In this document: piece after piece, positions 14,245 through 22,161 of the stretch
How the letters are laid out: the number at the start of each line of letters is the position of its first letter
How positions within the stretch are numbered: the stretch's first letter is position 1
NCBI RefSeq assembly: GCF_026719745.1
Contig: NZ_JAPPRQ010000001.1
Coordinates: 1-33,465, forward strand
Source of the DNA: Clostridium sp. ZS2-4
GTDB lineage: Bacteria > Bacillota > Clostridia > Clostridiales > Clostridiaceae
Length of the DNA: 33,465 nucleotides
Direction of reading: 5' to 3'
Position numbers and translations under genes: made by a program
The notes under the pieces: model-generated
Seen by the model: only the letters and a program-made list of their open reading frames with translations
Told to the model about the DNA's origin: nothing
Databases searched by the model: none

Positions 14245-14600
14245 TATTCTTCACAATGTCCTTCGTGTGCATGTTCAGTACATACTGAACCAGTAGATTG
14301 TACTATTCCTTGTAAGTATCCCTCTACAATCTTATCAGATTCTCCACTAGCTCCTACAACAACCTTAATACCATTTTCATTAAATAGTTGTTGAGCAGTT
14401 GCTCCCATTCCACCAGCAATTATTACATCAGCATTTTGTTCTTTTAGAAATACTGGTAAAAAACCTGGTCTATGACCTGGATTTGCAACCATTTGACTGC
14501 CTATAACTTTATTATTCTCTGCTTCATAAATTCTAAACCCTTCACAGTGTCCAAAATGTCCACTTACAAAATTCCCCTCTACTGCTACTGCTATTTTCAT
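14244..14600 (-). CDS. NifX/NifB-like cofactor-binding protein with His/Cys-rich tail
   Basis: A 118-residue member of the dinitrogenase iron-molybdenum cofactor family: MKIAVAVEGNFVSGHFGHCEGF at the N-terminus, then GGMGATAQQLFNENGIKVVVG in the core. It is a small ribonuclease H-like fold that holds or carries metal-sulfur clusters. The C-terminus SVCTEHAHEGHCEE adds three His and two Cys, and the N-terminal part has SGHFGHCEG, so extra metal binding is likely. It is the last gene of a four-gene operon with two MinD-like ferredoxin ATPases and a second NifX-like protein; the upstream ATPase gene ends immediately before its start. Orange protein (ORP) of Desulfovibrio, which binds a Mo-Cu cluster, belongs to the same family and to a similar operon. 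There is no sign of nitrogenase genes. Confidence 0.83.
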   Translation of the reverse strand: MKIAVAVEGNFVSGHFGHCEGFRIYEAENNKVIGSQMVANPGHRPGFLPVFLKEQNADVIIAGGMGATAQQLFNENGIKVVVGASGESDKIVEGYLQGIVQSTGSVCTEHAHEGHCEE

Positions 14601-15464
14601 TTAAAATTCCTCCTCTTTTTTATATAAAAATTTTTTTATTTTTTCCCACATTCTAATTATTTCCAAGTTTACTTTACTTTCCTTATATTCTGTTATAGCC
14701 TTAAGCTCATTTATGGCTTTCATTACTGTATCATCATAAGGAATTTCTCCTACAACTTCGTAATTCTCTTCTTTACAGAAGCTTTTTATTTCTTTTGTAA
14801 TTTCTTTATTTATATCTGATTTATTTATGCATACTAAAGCTTTAACTCTGAAATAATCACAAACCTCCAAAACTCTTTTCATATCTTCAAGTCCAGATTT
14901 TGTAGGTTCTGTAACTACCAAAGCTGCATCTGTACCAGTTATTGAAGAAATTACTGGACATCCTATACCAGGTGAACCATCAATTATTACCAGATTATCT
15001 TTTGAATAATCTTTTGCATTTTTTCTTACTTCAGTTATAAGCTTTCCAGAACCATCCGCACCTATTTCCATCTTTGCTCTTGAAATAATTCCTTTAGCTG
15101 CTTTTGTAACCAGAGTTTCAGCTCCAATATCATCTTTTATTTCAACTGCACCACTTGGACACACTAAAGAACAAGCTGTACATCCTTCACACTTGTATTC
15201 ATTAATTTTATAATTTTTTATTGCATCAAAGCGGCATACCTCTTCACATTTTCCACATTTGATACATTTATCTATATTTATTTCAGCCTTTTTTCCTGTA
15301 ATAAAGTCATTTCCTTGTATATCTTCTCCTTTGTACATAAGATAAAGATTTGGTGCATCCACATCACAATCTGCCTTAACTACATTGTGAGCAAGCTCTG
15401 ATAAAGCTACTGCTATAGTAGTTTTACCAGTTCCTCCTTTACCACTTATAACAACTAATTCCAA
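14601..15464 (-). CDS. MinD-superfamily ATPase with inserted ferredoxin domain (distal copy)
   Basis: The 287-residue protein begins with a P-loop MELVVISGKGGTGKTTIAVAL, has a bacterial 2[4Fe-4S] ferredoxin inserted at about 60-115 (CIKCGKCEEVC and CEGCTACSLVC, each with a following Cys-Pro or Cys-Arg), and resumes the MinD/ParA fold with VIIDGSPGIGCPVISSITG and LVVTEPTKSGLEDMKR. Paired proteins of this type occur beside NifX-like ORP proteins in anaerobes and are thought to help assemble or insert metal clusters with ATP hydrolysis. It overlaps the upstream paralogue by 10 nt and ends right before the NifX-like gene, so all are one operon. The two paralogues differ clearly in sequence and may work as a heterodimer (inference). 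Confidence 0.85.
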   Translation of the reverse strand: MELVVISGKGGTGKTTIAVALSELAHNVVKADCDVDAPNLYLMYKGEDIQGNDFITGKKAEINIDKCIKCGKCEEVCRFDAIKNYKINEYKCEGCTACSLVCPSGAVEIKDDIGAETLVTKAAKGIISRAKMEIGADGSGKLITEVRKNAKDYSKDNLVIIDGSPGIGCPVISSITGTDAALVVTEPTKSGLEDMKRVLEVCDYFRVKALVCINKSDINKEITKEIKSFCKEENYEVVGEIPYDDTVMKAINELKAITEYKESKVNLEIIRMWEKIKKFLYKKEEEF

Positions 15465-16294
15465 GATATCACCGCCTTTATCTCTTCAGCCGTGCTGTCA
15501 AATATAGTTTTATATTTTTGATGGTCAACTAACATTTCTCCTTTTGAATATACCTCAGCTATTTCTCTGCTGTAAGGTATTGAACCAAAGACTTTAATAT
15601 TTTCCTTACTGCAGTAATCTCTAATTATGTTATCTTCCTTCATTTCTTTATTTATAATTACTCCAAAAGGTATGTTAAAGTTTTTCACAAGCTCTACAGC
15701 AAGTTTTAAATCGTGAAGTGCAAATTCTGTAGTTTCAGTTACAAGTACAGCTGCATCTATCTGCTGAAGAATATTTACTACATTGCAGGAAGTCCCTGGA
15801 GAACAGTCTACAATATTAATACTACCCTTTATACTGTTTAAAAGCTTTTTTATTACAGGAACAGCCATAGGTTCTCCAATATTAAGTATCCCTCTCATTG
15901 AACTCATATCCTCTGATTTTCCTTCTTCTATAATTCCAATTGGTCTTTCTTCAAAAGTAACGGCATTGTTCGGACATACTATTTGGCAGGCTCCACAACC
16001 ATGACATAATTTTTCAAACAACAATATATCTTTTTTGGTTTTTGCTAGAGCATTAAACTGGCATATCTGTGCACACTTACCGCACATAATGCACTTTTCA
16101 TCGTTTATTACTGGATATATAACCCTAACCTCTTCTTTTTTAACTATCTCAGGCTTTAGAAATATAAATCCATTTGGTTCTTCTACATCACAATCAATGT
16201 AGTTAGCTTTTAAAACCTTTGCCAAATTTGTTGATACTGTTGTTTTGCCTGTTCCACCCTTTCCACTCAATACTGCTATGTTCAAAGCCTTCAA
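15455..16294 (-). CDS. MinD-superfamily ATPase with inserted ferredoxin domain (proximal copy)
   Basis: The 279-residue paralogue of the next gene has the same layout: P-loop IAVLSGKGGTGKTTVSTNL (about 6-24), inserted 2[4Fe-4S] ferredoxin with CIMCGKCAQIC and CHGCGACQIVC (about 68-110), then VDCSPGTSCNVVNILQQID and VLVTETTEFALHDLKLAVEL. In MinD-like proteins the first glycine-rich lysine loop drives dimerisation on ATP; coupling to iron-sulfur clusters suggests a metallocofactor maturation role like CooC or the ORP-operon ATPases. The start lies 3 nt after the NifX-like gene's stop codon, so translation is coupled. Some Mrp/ApbC scaffold proteins are similar, but those lack an inserted ferredoxin. 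Confidence 0.85.
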   Translation of the reverse strand: MKALNIAVLSGKGGTGKTTVSTNLAKVLKANYIDCDVEEPNGFIFLKPEIVKKEEVRVIYPVINDEKCIMCGKCAQICQFNALAKTKKDILLFEKLCHGCGACQIVCPNNAVTFEERPIGIIEEGKSEDMSSMRGILNIGEPMAVPVIKKLLNSIKGSINIVDCSPGTSCNVVNILQQIDAAVLVTETTEFALHDLKLAVELVKNFNIPFGVIINKEMKEDNIIRDYCSKENIKVFGSIPYSREIAEVYSKGEMLVDHQKYKTIFDSTAEEIKAVISWN

Positions 16295-16297
16295 CTC

Positions 16298-16663
16298 CTA
16301 TCTTCCCATACCTTTGTGAGCGGCTCCAGCACCTGAAATTTCTTCAAGCTTTCCTTCTTCATACATCTTTATAACATCTTCAACTTTTTCCTCTGTTCCT
16401 TTAAATATTTTTATATTTGAATCATTTAATATCCTAAAAGCATTAGGACCTGCACTTCCAGTAATTACAACATCAACTTCATTATCTACTACCTGCTGTG
16501 CTGCTGCTATTCCTGCACCTTGCGATGAAGTAACCCCATTATTTTCCAATGACGTATATTCATTAGTCTCTGTATTAAAAATTTGAAAATAACTGCATCT
16601 TCCAAATCTAGGATCTAAAAGATCAGTTTTATCCTTACCTAAAGCTGATACTACTATTTTCAT
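16298..16663 (-). CDS. NifX/NifB-like cofactor-binding protein (first gene of cluster)
   Basis: A 121-residue dinitrogenase iron-molybdenum cofactor family protein: MKIVVSALGKDKTDLLDPRFGRCSYF, then the core VVITGSAGPNAFRILND. It ends GAGAAHKGMGR, without the His/Cys-rich tail of its paralogue at 14244-14600. The DPRFGRC stretch is typical of this family. AGGAGG lies just before the start. It heads the operon NifX-ATPase-ATPase-NifX under a strong promoter (16744-16772) flanked by palindromes, so the operon is probably repressed or activated by a dedicated regulator. Likely role is carrying a Mo- or Fe-containing cluster for an unidentified target; biological function in clostridia is not established. 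Confidence 0.83.
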   Translation of the reverse strand: MKIVVSALGKDKTDLLDPRFGRCSYFQIFNTETNEYTSLENNGVTSSQGAGIAAAQQVVDNEVDVVITGSAGPNAFRILNDSNIKIFKGTEEKVEDVIKMYEEGKLEEISGAGAAHKGMGR

Positions 16664-16723
16664 TATTAATCCTCCTGTTCTCTAAATATTTATATTGTGC
16701 ATAAGCAGTTTTTATGCTTTTAT

Positions 16724-16780
16724 TATGGCATATGCTATATATAATTATACCCCATTTTTTGTTTAATGGCAAATGCCAAT
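16724..16780. promoter_or_regulatory. Promoter of the NifX/MinD operon with two palindromic operators
   Basis: On the minus strand TTGCCA (16767-16772) and TATAAT (16744-16749) are 17 nt apart. The palindrome TGGCA-AA-TGCCA (within 16765-16780) covers the -35, and a relative, TGGCA-TA-TGCTA (16724-16737), lies near +1. Two related sites flanking the core promoter are typical of repressor binding. Confidence 0.65.
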
Positions 16781-16786
16781 AAGTAT

Positions 16787-16815
16787 TTGTTATTTTATTA
16801 TATATATGCTATATT
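16787..16815 (+). promoter_or_regulatory. Promoter of the divergent MBL gene
   Basis: TTGTTA (16787-16792), a 17-nt spacer and TATATT (16810-16815). ATATATGCTATAT across the -10 resembles one half of the palindromes at 16724 and 16765, so both divergent units may share a regulator. Confidence 0.5.
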
Positions 16816-16850
16816 TTTAATAATGATTTAACGCAAAGGATGTGACAATT

Positions 16851-17741
16851 TTGGAACTTGTTAAGCTAAAAGGAAATACTTATTACATTCCTTCTCAAAC
16901 CAATATTGGAGTATATGTATTCAAAAATAAATTCTGTCTTTTAATAGACTCTGGAATAAACAATACTATTGCAAGGAAAATTGATGAAGTTCTTAAAGAA
17001 AATAACCTTCACCCAAAATATATAATTAATACACACAGTCATATTGATCACTGTGGGGGTAATCACTACTTTAAAGAAAACTATCCTGGAACCCTAGTTT
17101 ACACTTCTGAAAAAGAAAGGATATACATGGAAAATCCTAATCTGCATGCTGTTTTATCTACATCAGCAGTTCCTTCAAAAAAATTATTTAAACCCAAAAA
17201 AGCCTTTGATGTAGACTTTACTTTAGAATATGGAATAAATAAAATTAATGATGATAAATTTGAAGTTTTGTCTTTAAGCGGTCATTCTGAAGGAGATATT
17301 GGAATTATAACTCCTGAAAAGATATGTTTTCTTGGAGATAGTATTTTCAGCAGCGAAACTTTGGACAAATATCCTTTTCCATATCTCTTTAACATAGAAG
17401 AACGACTGGGAACCTTAAACAAACTGAAGGAAGTTGAAGCAGAATATTTTGTAATAAGCCATGGTAAAGATATACTAAGCAGAGATGAACTTAACATATT
17501 AATAGATAACAATATAGAAAATATAGAAAAAACGTCTCAAACAATCCTGGAATTATTGGATCAACCTTGTACAAGAGAGGATATTTTAGAAAATATAATA
17601 ATATTAAATGATATTTCTGTGGATGTGAAAGAATACTTACTAGACTTGTGTTCTATTTCTGCATTCATATCTTATCTTTATGATTTAGAATTAATAGACT
17701 GTTCCATTGAAGACGGAAAGCTTTATTATTTCAAAAAATAA
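16851..17741 (+). CDS. MBL-fold metallo-hydrolase
   Basis: This 296-residue protein has a complete metallo-beta-lactamase signature: INTHSHIDHCGG (H62, H64, D66, H67), a further metal ligand in LSLSGHSEGDIGI, an aspartate in CFLGDSIFS and a final histidine in FVISHGKD, followed by a helical C-terminal region of about 90 residues. It is a cytosolic hydrolase of unknown substrate. I prefer the TTG at 16851, which lies about 10 nt after AAGGA; the GTG at 16842 is too close to that signal. It is divergent from the NifX/MinD operon, and its -10 carries a relative of the operator there, hinting at joint control. A strong hairpin terminator follows 4 nt after the stop codon. Confidence 0.83.
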   Translation: MELVKLKGNTYYIPSQTNIGVYVFKNKFCLLIDSGINNTIARKIDEVLKENNLHPKYIINTHSHIDHCGGNHYFKENYPGTLVYTSEKERIYMENPNLHAVLSTSAVPSKKLFKPKKAFDVDFTLEYGINKINDDKFEVLSLSGHSEGDIGIITPEKICFLGDSIFSSETLDKYPFPYLFNIEERLGTLNKLKEVEAEYFVISHGKDILSRDELNILIDNNIENIEKTSQTILELLDQPCTREDILENIIILNDISVDVKEYLLDLCSISAFISYLYDLELIDCSIEDGKLYYFKK

Positions 17742-17744
17742 ACA

Positions 17745-17789
17745 AAGGCATATATTGCGTAAAAGTTTTTCACGCAATATATGCCTTTT
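17745..17789. terminator. Bidirectional terminator between the MBL gene and a membrane-protein gene
   Basis: AAAGGCATATATTGCGT and ACGCAATATATGCCTTT form a perfect long stem around an 11-nt loop, with T-rich sequence on the plus-strand exit. It can serve both converging genes. Confidence 0.85.
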
Positions 17790-17803
17790 CTATTCTTATT
17801 CAT

Positions 17804-18388
17804 CTATAAATTATTATATTTAAAATATATTGAACACTCTTTAAATCTTTTATATTTTTTTATCTTTTCTGTAACTTCTCCTTTTTTAAAAAAGAAAATT
17901 GAAATAGCCTCCCACAAGAACACCCAAGCACCTATCATTATACCTTCTTTTATAGTACTAGCCAGAATATTTTCTTTGTAGATACCTGTAGATAAAAATA
18001 TTATAACTAGAAATGAAAATGAGGTTACAATATATTTTAATATTTTTTTATGAGATTCTTTTAAAAATTTTGTTTCTGACATGTAGTAATAATAATAGTA
18101 ATTCCTAAAACTAGATCTTAAAGCTTGTTCTCTACTTTCATCTTTTTCCTGTTGGGAAATATAAAAACACACATCAATTCCATATTTAAAAGGTATATCT
18201 TCTGAACAATCCTCTAGAAAATCTGCTAAATCTGGGTCCATATCTCTTTTTTTAAAAGGAGCATTATCCCAATCATTAAATACGTCATTGCACTTGTCTA
18301 AAGATATTGGAATAATATAATTACCATTCTCTGAATTTCTCTCATATATCTTGTCTAAGTAGTCACCTTTCTTTATAACCCTACCCAA
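17804..18388 (-). CDS. Hypothetical protein with two C-terminal membrane segments
   Basis: I do not recognise a named family. The 194 residues comprise a soluble, acidic N-terminal half (about 1-110, with DKCNDVFNDWDNAPFKKRDM and DLADFLEDCSEDIPFKYG), a run of six tyrosines (RNYYYYYYMSE) before the first membrane segment, then two hydrophobic segments (ILKYIVTSFSFLVIIFLSTG and IKEGIMIGAWVFLWEAISIF) and a basic cytoplasmic end KKGEVTEKIKKYKRFKE. Topology would place both ends on the same side. It converges on the MBL gene across a shared terminator and is monocistronic. The start has weak upstream signals (AGGAGAAATC), so the N-terminus is somewhat uncertain. Confidence 0.6.
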   Translation of the reverse strand: MGRVIKKGDYLDKIYERNSENGNYIIPISLDKCNDVFNDWDNAPFKKRDMDPDLADFLEDCSEDIPFKYGIDVCFYISQQEKDESREQALRSSFRNYYYYYYMSETKFLKESHKKILKYIVTSFSFLVIIFLSTGIYKENILASTIKEGIMIGAWVFLWEAISIFFFKKGEVTEKIKKYKRFKECSIYFKYNNL

Positions 18389-18492
18389 GATTTCTCCTGC
18401 CCTTCAATCCAAATTTATATATCTATTATTATTATATTCTTGTAATCATAAAATAAGTCATGGTATTGTTTGATTTATTTCTTACAAATAGA

Positions 18493-19191
18493 TTAAGCAT
18501 TTCCTGTTCTTAATGAATCTACTAATTGTTTAGGAAAATTTCTTTCTTCCATAGCTTTTATGTTTTTTTCATACTCATAAGGGATTTCAAGCACCTGAAA
18601 GTCTATAGTATCCTCATCACATGTTAAAATACCATATGAAGCATTAGGTCTTCCTATTTTAGGCTTACCAACACTTCCATCATTAATAAGTATCTTTTCA
18701 CCATATTTTTTCATATATGGCAGATGAGTATGTGCACAAACCAATATGTCTCCATCATATTCCTTCATTACTTCTTCAGCCTCTTTAGAATTTTCCTTTA
18801 AATATTCATTTATGCTTCTTGTACTGCCGTGAACAAAAGTCATAACTTTTCCTTCATCAATAACAGTAATATTTTCTGGAAGCCTTTTTAAATATTTTTT
18901 ATTATTTTCATTCACTTCATTTACAGACCAAGGCAGTGCAAAGTTTCTGTTTAATTCGTTATCTTGTATGTATTTTATATCATTGGAAACAACAGCAGCA
19001 TCATAATTTCCCATAATAACTAAAATATCTTCTTTTCTGATTAAATCTATAACCTCATTTGGGAAAGGACCATATCCAACCAAGTCACCAAGGCATATTA
19101 CTGTATCTACATTTCTATTTTTTATATCTTGTAATACCGCTTCCAGTGCAAAAATATTTCCATGTATATCTGAAATAACTGCTATATTCAT
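18493..19191 (-). CDS. Calcineurin-like metallophosphoesterase (YfcE/MJ0936-like)
   Basis: A 232-residue enzyme with all family motifs: ISDIHGN (D8, H10), CLGDLVGYGP (D36), MGNYD (N62), VHGSTR and CAHTHLPY. These residues hold two metal ions and cleave phosphodiester or phosphomonoester bonds. Members of this length are cytosolic phosphodiesterases whose natural substrate is usually unknown. AGGAGG lies upstream of the ATG. The gene stands alone; the CNNM-type gene upstream ends 193 bases away. The gap between them contains only an imperfect hairpin near 19230-19282 and no gene. Confidence 0.87.
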   Translation of the reverse strand: MNIAVISDIHGNIFALEAVLQDIKNRNVDTVICLGDLVGYGPFPNEVIDLIRKEDILVIMGNYDAAVVSNDIKYIQDNELNRNFALPWSVNEVNENNKKYLKRLPENITVIDEGKVMTFVHGSTRSINEYLKENSKEAEEVMKEYDGDILVCAHTHLPYMKKYGEKILINDGSVGKPKIGRPNASYGILTCDEDTIDFQVLEIPYEYEKNIKAMEERNFPKQLVDSLRTGNA

Positions 19192-19384
19192 TAAAATTCC
19201 TCCTAAGTTTAGTTTTTAAATAGTGTTATTATAGATTCATTGAAGTTTTTTCATAAATCGATCTTCAAACAATGAACCTTGATAATTGCAACCAATAGGT
19301 AATATTAGGTACAATTTTTTATCACATATTTATACTATAATAATATAACAGTATTTTCAATTAATTATTTTAGATACTGGAATT

Positions 19385-20707
19385 CTAATCAATATGTATT
19401 TTAATTAATTCTATTCTTTTGTTTATTACCTTTTCTATAAAAAAAGTAATATTCTTATACTGTACTGAATATTCCTTATCTTCTGTTGGAATGATTCCAA
19501 TTAAATCTAAAATAAATCCCCCTAAAGTATCAACATCTTCCTCTGGCAAACCAATACCTAATTCATCATTTATTTTCTTTATAGATATCAATCCACTTAC
19601 AATATAAGTATCTTTATCTATTTTTACAATAACTTCCTCATTTTTTCTAAGTTTATCGTATTCATCAAAAATATCTCCAAGTATTTCTTCAATTAAATCC
19701 TCAATTGTAACAATACCTGAAAATCCTCCATACTCATCAATTAAAATAGCCAGGTGATTGTTACTTTCTTTTAGCTCTCTAAATAATATGTTTATATCCT
19801 TTGTTTCTGGAACAAAATACGGTTTTCTCGATATATCTTCCAAGGATGTAATTTCTTTTTCCTTCCCTACTAAAAATTTAAGTAAATCCTTCATATTTAT
19901 AATCCCTATTATATTGTCCATATTATCTTTATATATAGGCACTCTGGAGTATTGTTTTTTTATGATTAAGTCTACTGCTTCATTTATATTCATTTCCACA
20001 TCAACAGCAAAAACTTTAGTTCTGGGCGTCATTACTGCTTTTGCTAATTTATCATCAAAATCAAATACCCCTTGTATCATTTCTTTTTCTTCTTTGTCTA
20101 AAACTCCCTTTTCTTCTCCTTCATTAATAATTCTTCTTATTTCTTCTTCAGTTATTTTTTCTTCAACCTTATCATGCTTAATCCCTAACAATGAAATTAT
20201 GGAATCCGTGGAATATGTAAGAATTCTAACAAAAGGCAAAGTAATTTTATACAATAACATTATAGGTCTTATTGCAGCCATAGCGATTTTTTCAGACTTC
20301 TGTACCGCTATACGCTTTGGTACCAGTTCTCCTAACACTAAAGTAATATAGGCTAAAATTATAGTTACAATAATAATTGCTATTTGACTGCTGGCATTAG
20401 AAATAAATTTAATATCAACTTTTTTTAATACCTTTCCCAATTGTTTTGAAATACTGGCAGTTGCCGTAGCACTGGCAAAAAAGCCTGCTAAAGTAATACC
20501 TACCTGAATTGTAGCAAAGAATTTGCTGGGTTCATCAACTAACTTTATAAGTAAGCCAGCTTTTTTATTACCTTTCTCAGCCAAATTATTCATCTTGTTT
20601 TTATTTAAAGAAATAATTGAAATCTCTGCTGCTGCAAAAAATGCATTTAAACAAATCAATAGTAATATAAAAAATAATTGCAATAAAAAGCTTCCATTAT
20701 TATTCAT
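19385..20707 (-). CDS. CNNM/CorC-type membrane protein (DUF21-CBS-CorC_HlyC)
   Basis: The 440-residue protein has an N-terminal DUF21 (CNNM) domain with four hydrophobic stretches (FLLQLFFILLLICLNAFF, IQVGITLAGFFASA, IAIIIVTIILAYITLVLGEL and MLLYKITLPFVRIL), then paired CBS domains (about 210-335: MTPRTKVFAVDVEMNI, then YSRVPIYKDNMDNIIGIINM) and a C-terminal CorC_HlyC domain (about 355-440). Members of this family were named hemolysins but work as magnesium or cobalt exporters or transport regulators; CBS domains sense adenine nucleotides or Mg-ATP. GELVPKR and GGFSGIVTIEDLIEEILGDI are typical. It is divergent from truA across about 210 bases. Confidence 0.88.
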   Translation of the reverse strand: MNNNGSFLLQLFFILLLICLNAFFAAAEISIISLNKNKMNNLAEKGNKKAGLLIKLVDEPSKFFATIQVGITLAGFFASATATASISKQLGKVLKKVDIKFISNASSQIAIIIVTIILAYITLVLGELVPKRIAVQKSEKIAMAAIRPIMLLYKITLPFVRILTYSTDSIISLLGIKHDKVEEKITEEEIRRIINEGEEKGVLDKEEKEMIQGVFDFDDKLAKAVMTPRTKVFAVDVEMNINEAVDLIIKKQYSRVPIYKDNMDNIIGIINMKDLLKFLVGKEKEITSLEDISRKPYFVPETKDINILFRELKESNNHLAILIDEYGGFSGIVTIEDLIEEILGDIFDEYDKLRKNEEVIVKIDKDTYIVSGLISIKKINDELGIGLPEEDVDTLGGFILDLIGIIPTEDKEYSVQYKNITFFIEKVINKRIELIKIHID

Positions 20708-20853
20708 CTCTTTGTTTCCTCCAAAGACTAAGTTGTTAAAATATATAAATATTATTCCATTAACAGTTCCATATTATTATGGAATTTTATTATCATAATA
20801 GTAATTAATATTGGTCATCCTAACCATATGACGTATTAATTTTAATTATAAAT

Positions 20854-20882
20854 TTGCTTATTAACTTAAAATCATTTAAAAT
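20854..20882 (+). promoter_or_regulatory. Candidate truA promoter
   Basis: TTGCTT and TAAAAT are separated by 17 nt and sit 36 bases before the truA start codon, which has AAGGAG upstream. A small hairpin TTCCATATTATTATGGAA (20769-20786) lies further upstream in the divergent region. Confidence 0.4.
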
Positions 20883-20918
20883 GGTTAAAGTAACTTATAG
20901 AAAGTAAGGAGATTTAAT

Positions 20919-21656
20919 ATGAGAAATATAAAAATTATTATTCAATACGATGGTTCTAGATATAAAGGATGGCAAAAACTTGGAAATAATACTAATACTA
21001 TTCAACACAAATTAGAAAAAACTTTAAGTGAAATACTTAGAGAAGATATTGAACTTATTGCTTCAGGAAGAACAGATGCAGGAGTTCATGCAGAAAATCA
21101 AGTGGCAAATTTCTTTACAAATTCTAATATTTCTATTGAAAAGCTTTTAGACTTTTGCTATAGATCTTTACCTCAAGATATTGTAGTTAAAAAAGTAGAA
21201 GAAGTAGAAGAATCCTTCCATTCAAGATTTAATGTTTCACAAAAAATTTATACCTATAAAATACATAATTCTAAAATTCACGATGTTTTTAATGGTAAAT
21301 ATACCTATCATGTTAAAGAGAAATTGAATATAGAAAAAATGAAAGAAGCAGCGGAATTTTTTATAGGTGAACATGATTTTAAAAGCTTTACAGCTCTAAA
21401 GTCTAAAAACAAATCCACAATACGCAAAATACACTCTATTGATTTTAAAATATCCGGAGAAAATATTGATATAATTTTTAATGGAAATGGTTTTTTATAT
21501 AAGATGGTTAGAATTTTAGCTGCAACTTTAATTGAAGTAGGACTAGGAAAATTTCCCCCAACAGATGTTAAAAGAATAATGAATGAAAAGAATCGTTCTT
21601 TAGCCTCTGATACTGCACCAGCCCATGGACTGTTTTTAACTAATGTTATATATTAA
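20919..21656 (+). CDS. truA: tRNA pseudouridine(38-40) synthase TruA
   Basis: This 245-residue enzyme isomerises uridines 38, 39 and 40 in the anticodon arm of tRNAs to pseudouridine. The catalytic aspartate is D53 in IASGRTDAGVHA, and other family segments are IIQYDGSRYKGWQ at the N-terminus, FHSRFNVSQKIYTYKI, FIGEHDFKSFTAL and GNGFLYKMVRILAATLIEVG. Length and order are standard. It is monocistronic here, read rightward from its own promoter, and converges on the thioredoxin-like gene with a shared hairpin terminator. In many Firmicutes truA follows ecfA/ecfT in the ribosomal protein region; here it is isolated. Confidence 0.95.
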   Translation: MRNIKIIIQYDGSRYKGWQKLGNNTNTIQHKLEKTLSEILREDIELIASGRTDAGVHAENQVANFFTNSNISIEKLLDFCYRSLPQDIVVKKVEEVEESFHSRFNVSQKIYTYKIHNSKIHDVFNGKYTYHVKEKLNIEKMKEAAEFFIGEHDFKSFTALKSKNKSTIRKIHSIDFKISGENIDIIFNGNGFLYKMVRILAATLIEVGLGKFPPTDVKRIMNEKNRSLASDTAPAHGLFLTNVIY

Positions 21657-21695
21657 AAGAACTAAGCCTCTATTTATTAGCGGCTTAGTTCTTTT
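21655..21695. terminator. Bidirectional terminator between truA and thioredoxin-like gene
   Basis: AAAAGAACTAAGCC and GGCTTAGTTCTTTT form a perfect 14-bp stem around a 13-nt loop. It overlaps the last bases of the truA stop codon. Confidence 0.88.
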
Positions 21696-21706
21696 ATTCT
21701 ATTACG

Positions 21707-22045
21707 TCAATACTTTTCATGAATACCTAGCATGTTATAATATCTGCTTATACTTTGCTCTAATTCATCCATGCTTATGAACCTTGCTCTTCTTATAACT
21801 TCTTTACCATTTATAAAAAAAAGAACAGCTGGTATTGTAAAAATTGAAAATTCACCTGCAATTTCAGTATATTCATCTATATTTACTTTTTTCAGTTTAA
21901 TTTCAGGGTATCTTTCAAGCATTATCTCAATTTTAGGCAATAAAGCATGACATACCCCGCATTTGTTTGAAGAAATATATACTGCTACCAAAGAATTTTC
22001 TTCTATAAATAGTTTTAATTTGTTTATCTCATCTTTAGTTTTCAT
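21707..22045 (-). CDS. Thioredoxin-like protein with CGVC active site
   Basis: A 112-residue thioredoxin-fold protein: VAVYISSNKCGVCHALLPKI holds the redox pair CGVC in place of the usual CGPC, and FTIPAVLFF supplies the cis-proline. No signal peptide is present, so it acts in the cytosol. Such thioredoxin-family proteins reduce disulfides or act as redox sensors; the CGVC motif suggests a different redox potential from canonical Trx (inference). The start follows an AAAGGA-type ribosome binding site. It is monocistronic, between two hairpin terminators. Confidence 0.82.
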   Translation of the reverse strand: MKTKDEINKLKLFIEENSLVAVYISSNKCGVCHALLPKIEIMLERYPEIKLKKVNIDEYTEIAGEFSIFTIPAVLFFINGKEVIRRARFISMDELEQSISRYYNMLGIHEKY

Positions 22046-22076
22046 AATTTTATTAATCCTTTCTTTATATCAATAA

Positions 22077-22123
22077 AAATATAGGACAAATAGTAATATA
22101 TTTAACTATTTATCCTATATTTA
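22077..22123 (-). terminator. Terminator of the hemolysin III family gene
   Basis: ATATAGGA-C-AAATAGT and ACTATTT-A-TCCTATAT pair over a long imperfect stem; on the minus strand the stem is followed by TTTTTATT. It lies about 40 bases after the stop codon. Confidence 0.65.
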
Positions 22124-22161
22124 TTATAATATATTTAGTGAATAAGAACTATTTTTTAATT

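Noticed and set aside
14244-16663. Nitrogen-fixation gene cluster
   Set aside because: Only NifX/NifB-like carrier proteins and ferredoxin-MinD ATPases are present; there is no nifHDK, nifE/N or nifB radical-SAM gene.
19758-20351. 197-residue plus-strand frame inside the CNNM/CorC gene
   Set aside because: It is long but Ser/Ile/Phe-rich as expected from the complement of an A+T-rich gene; the opposite strand has clear CBS and CorC motifs.
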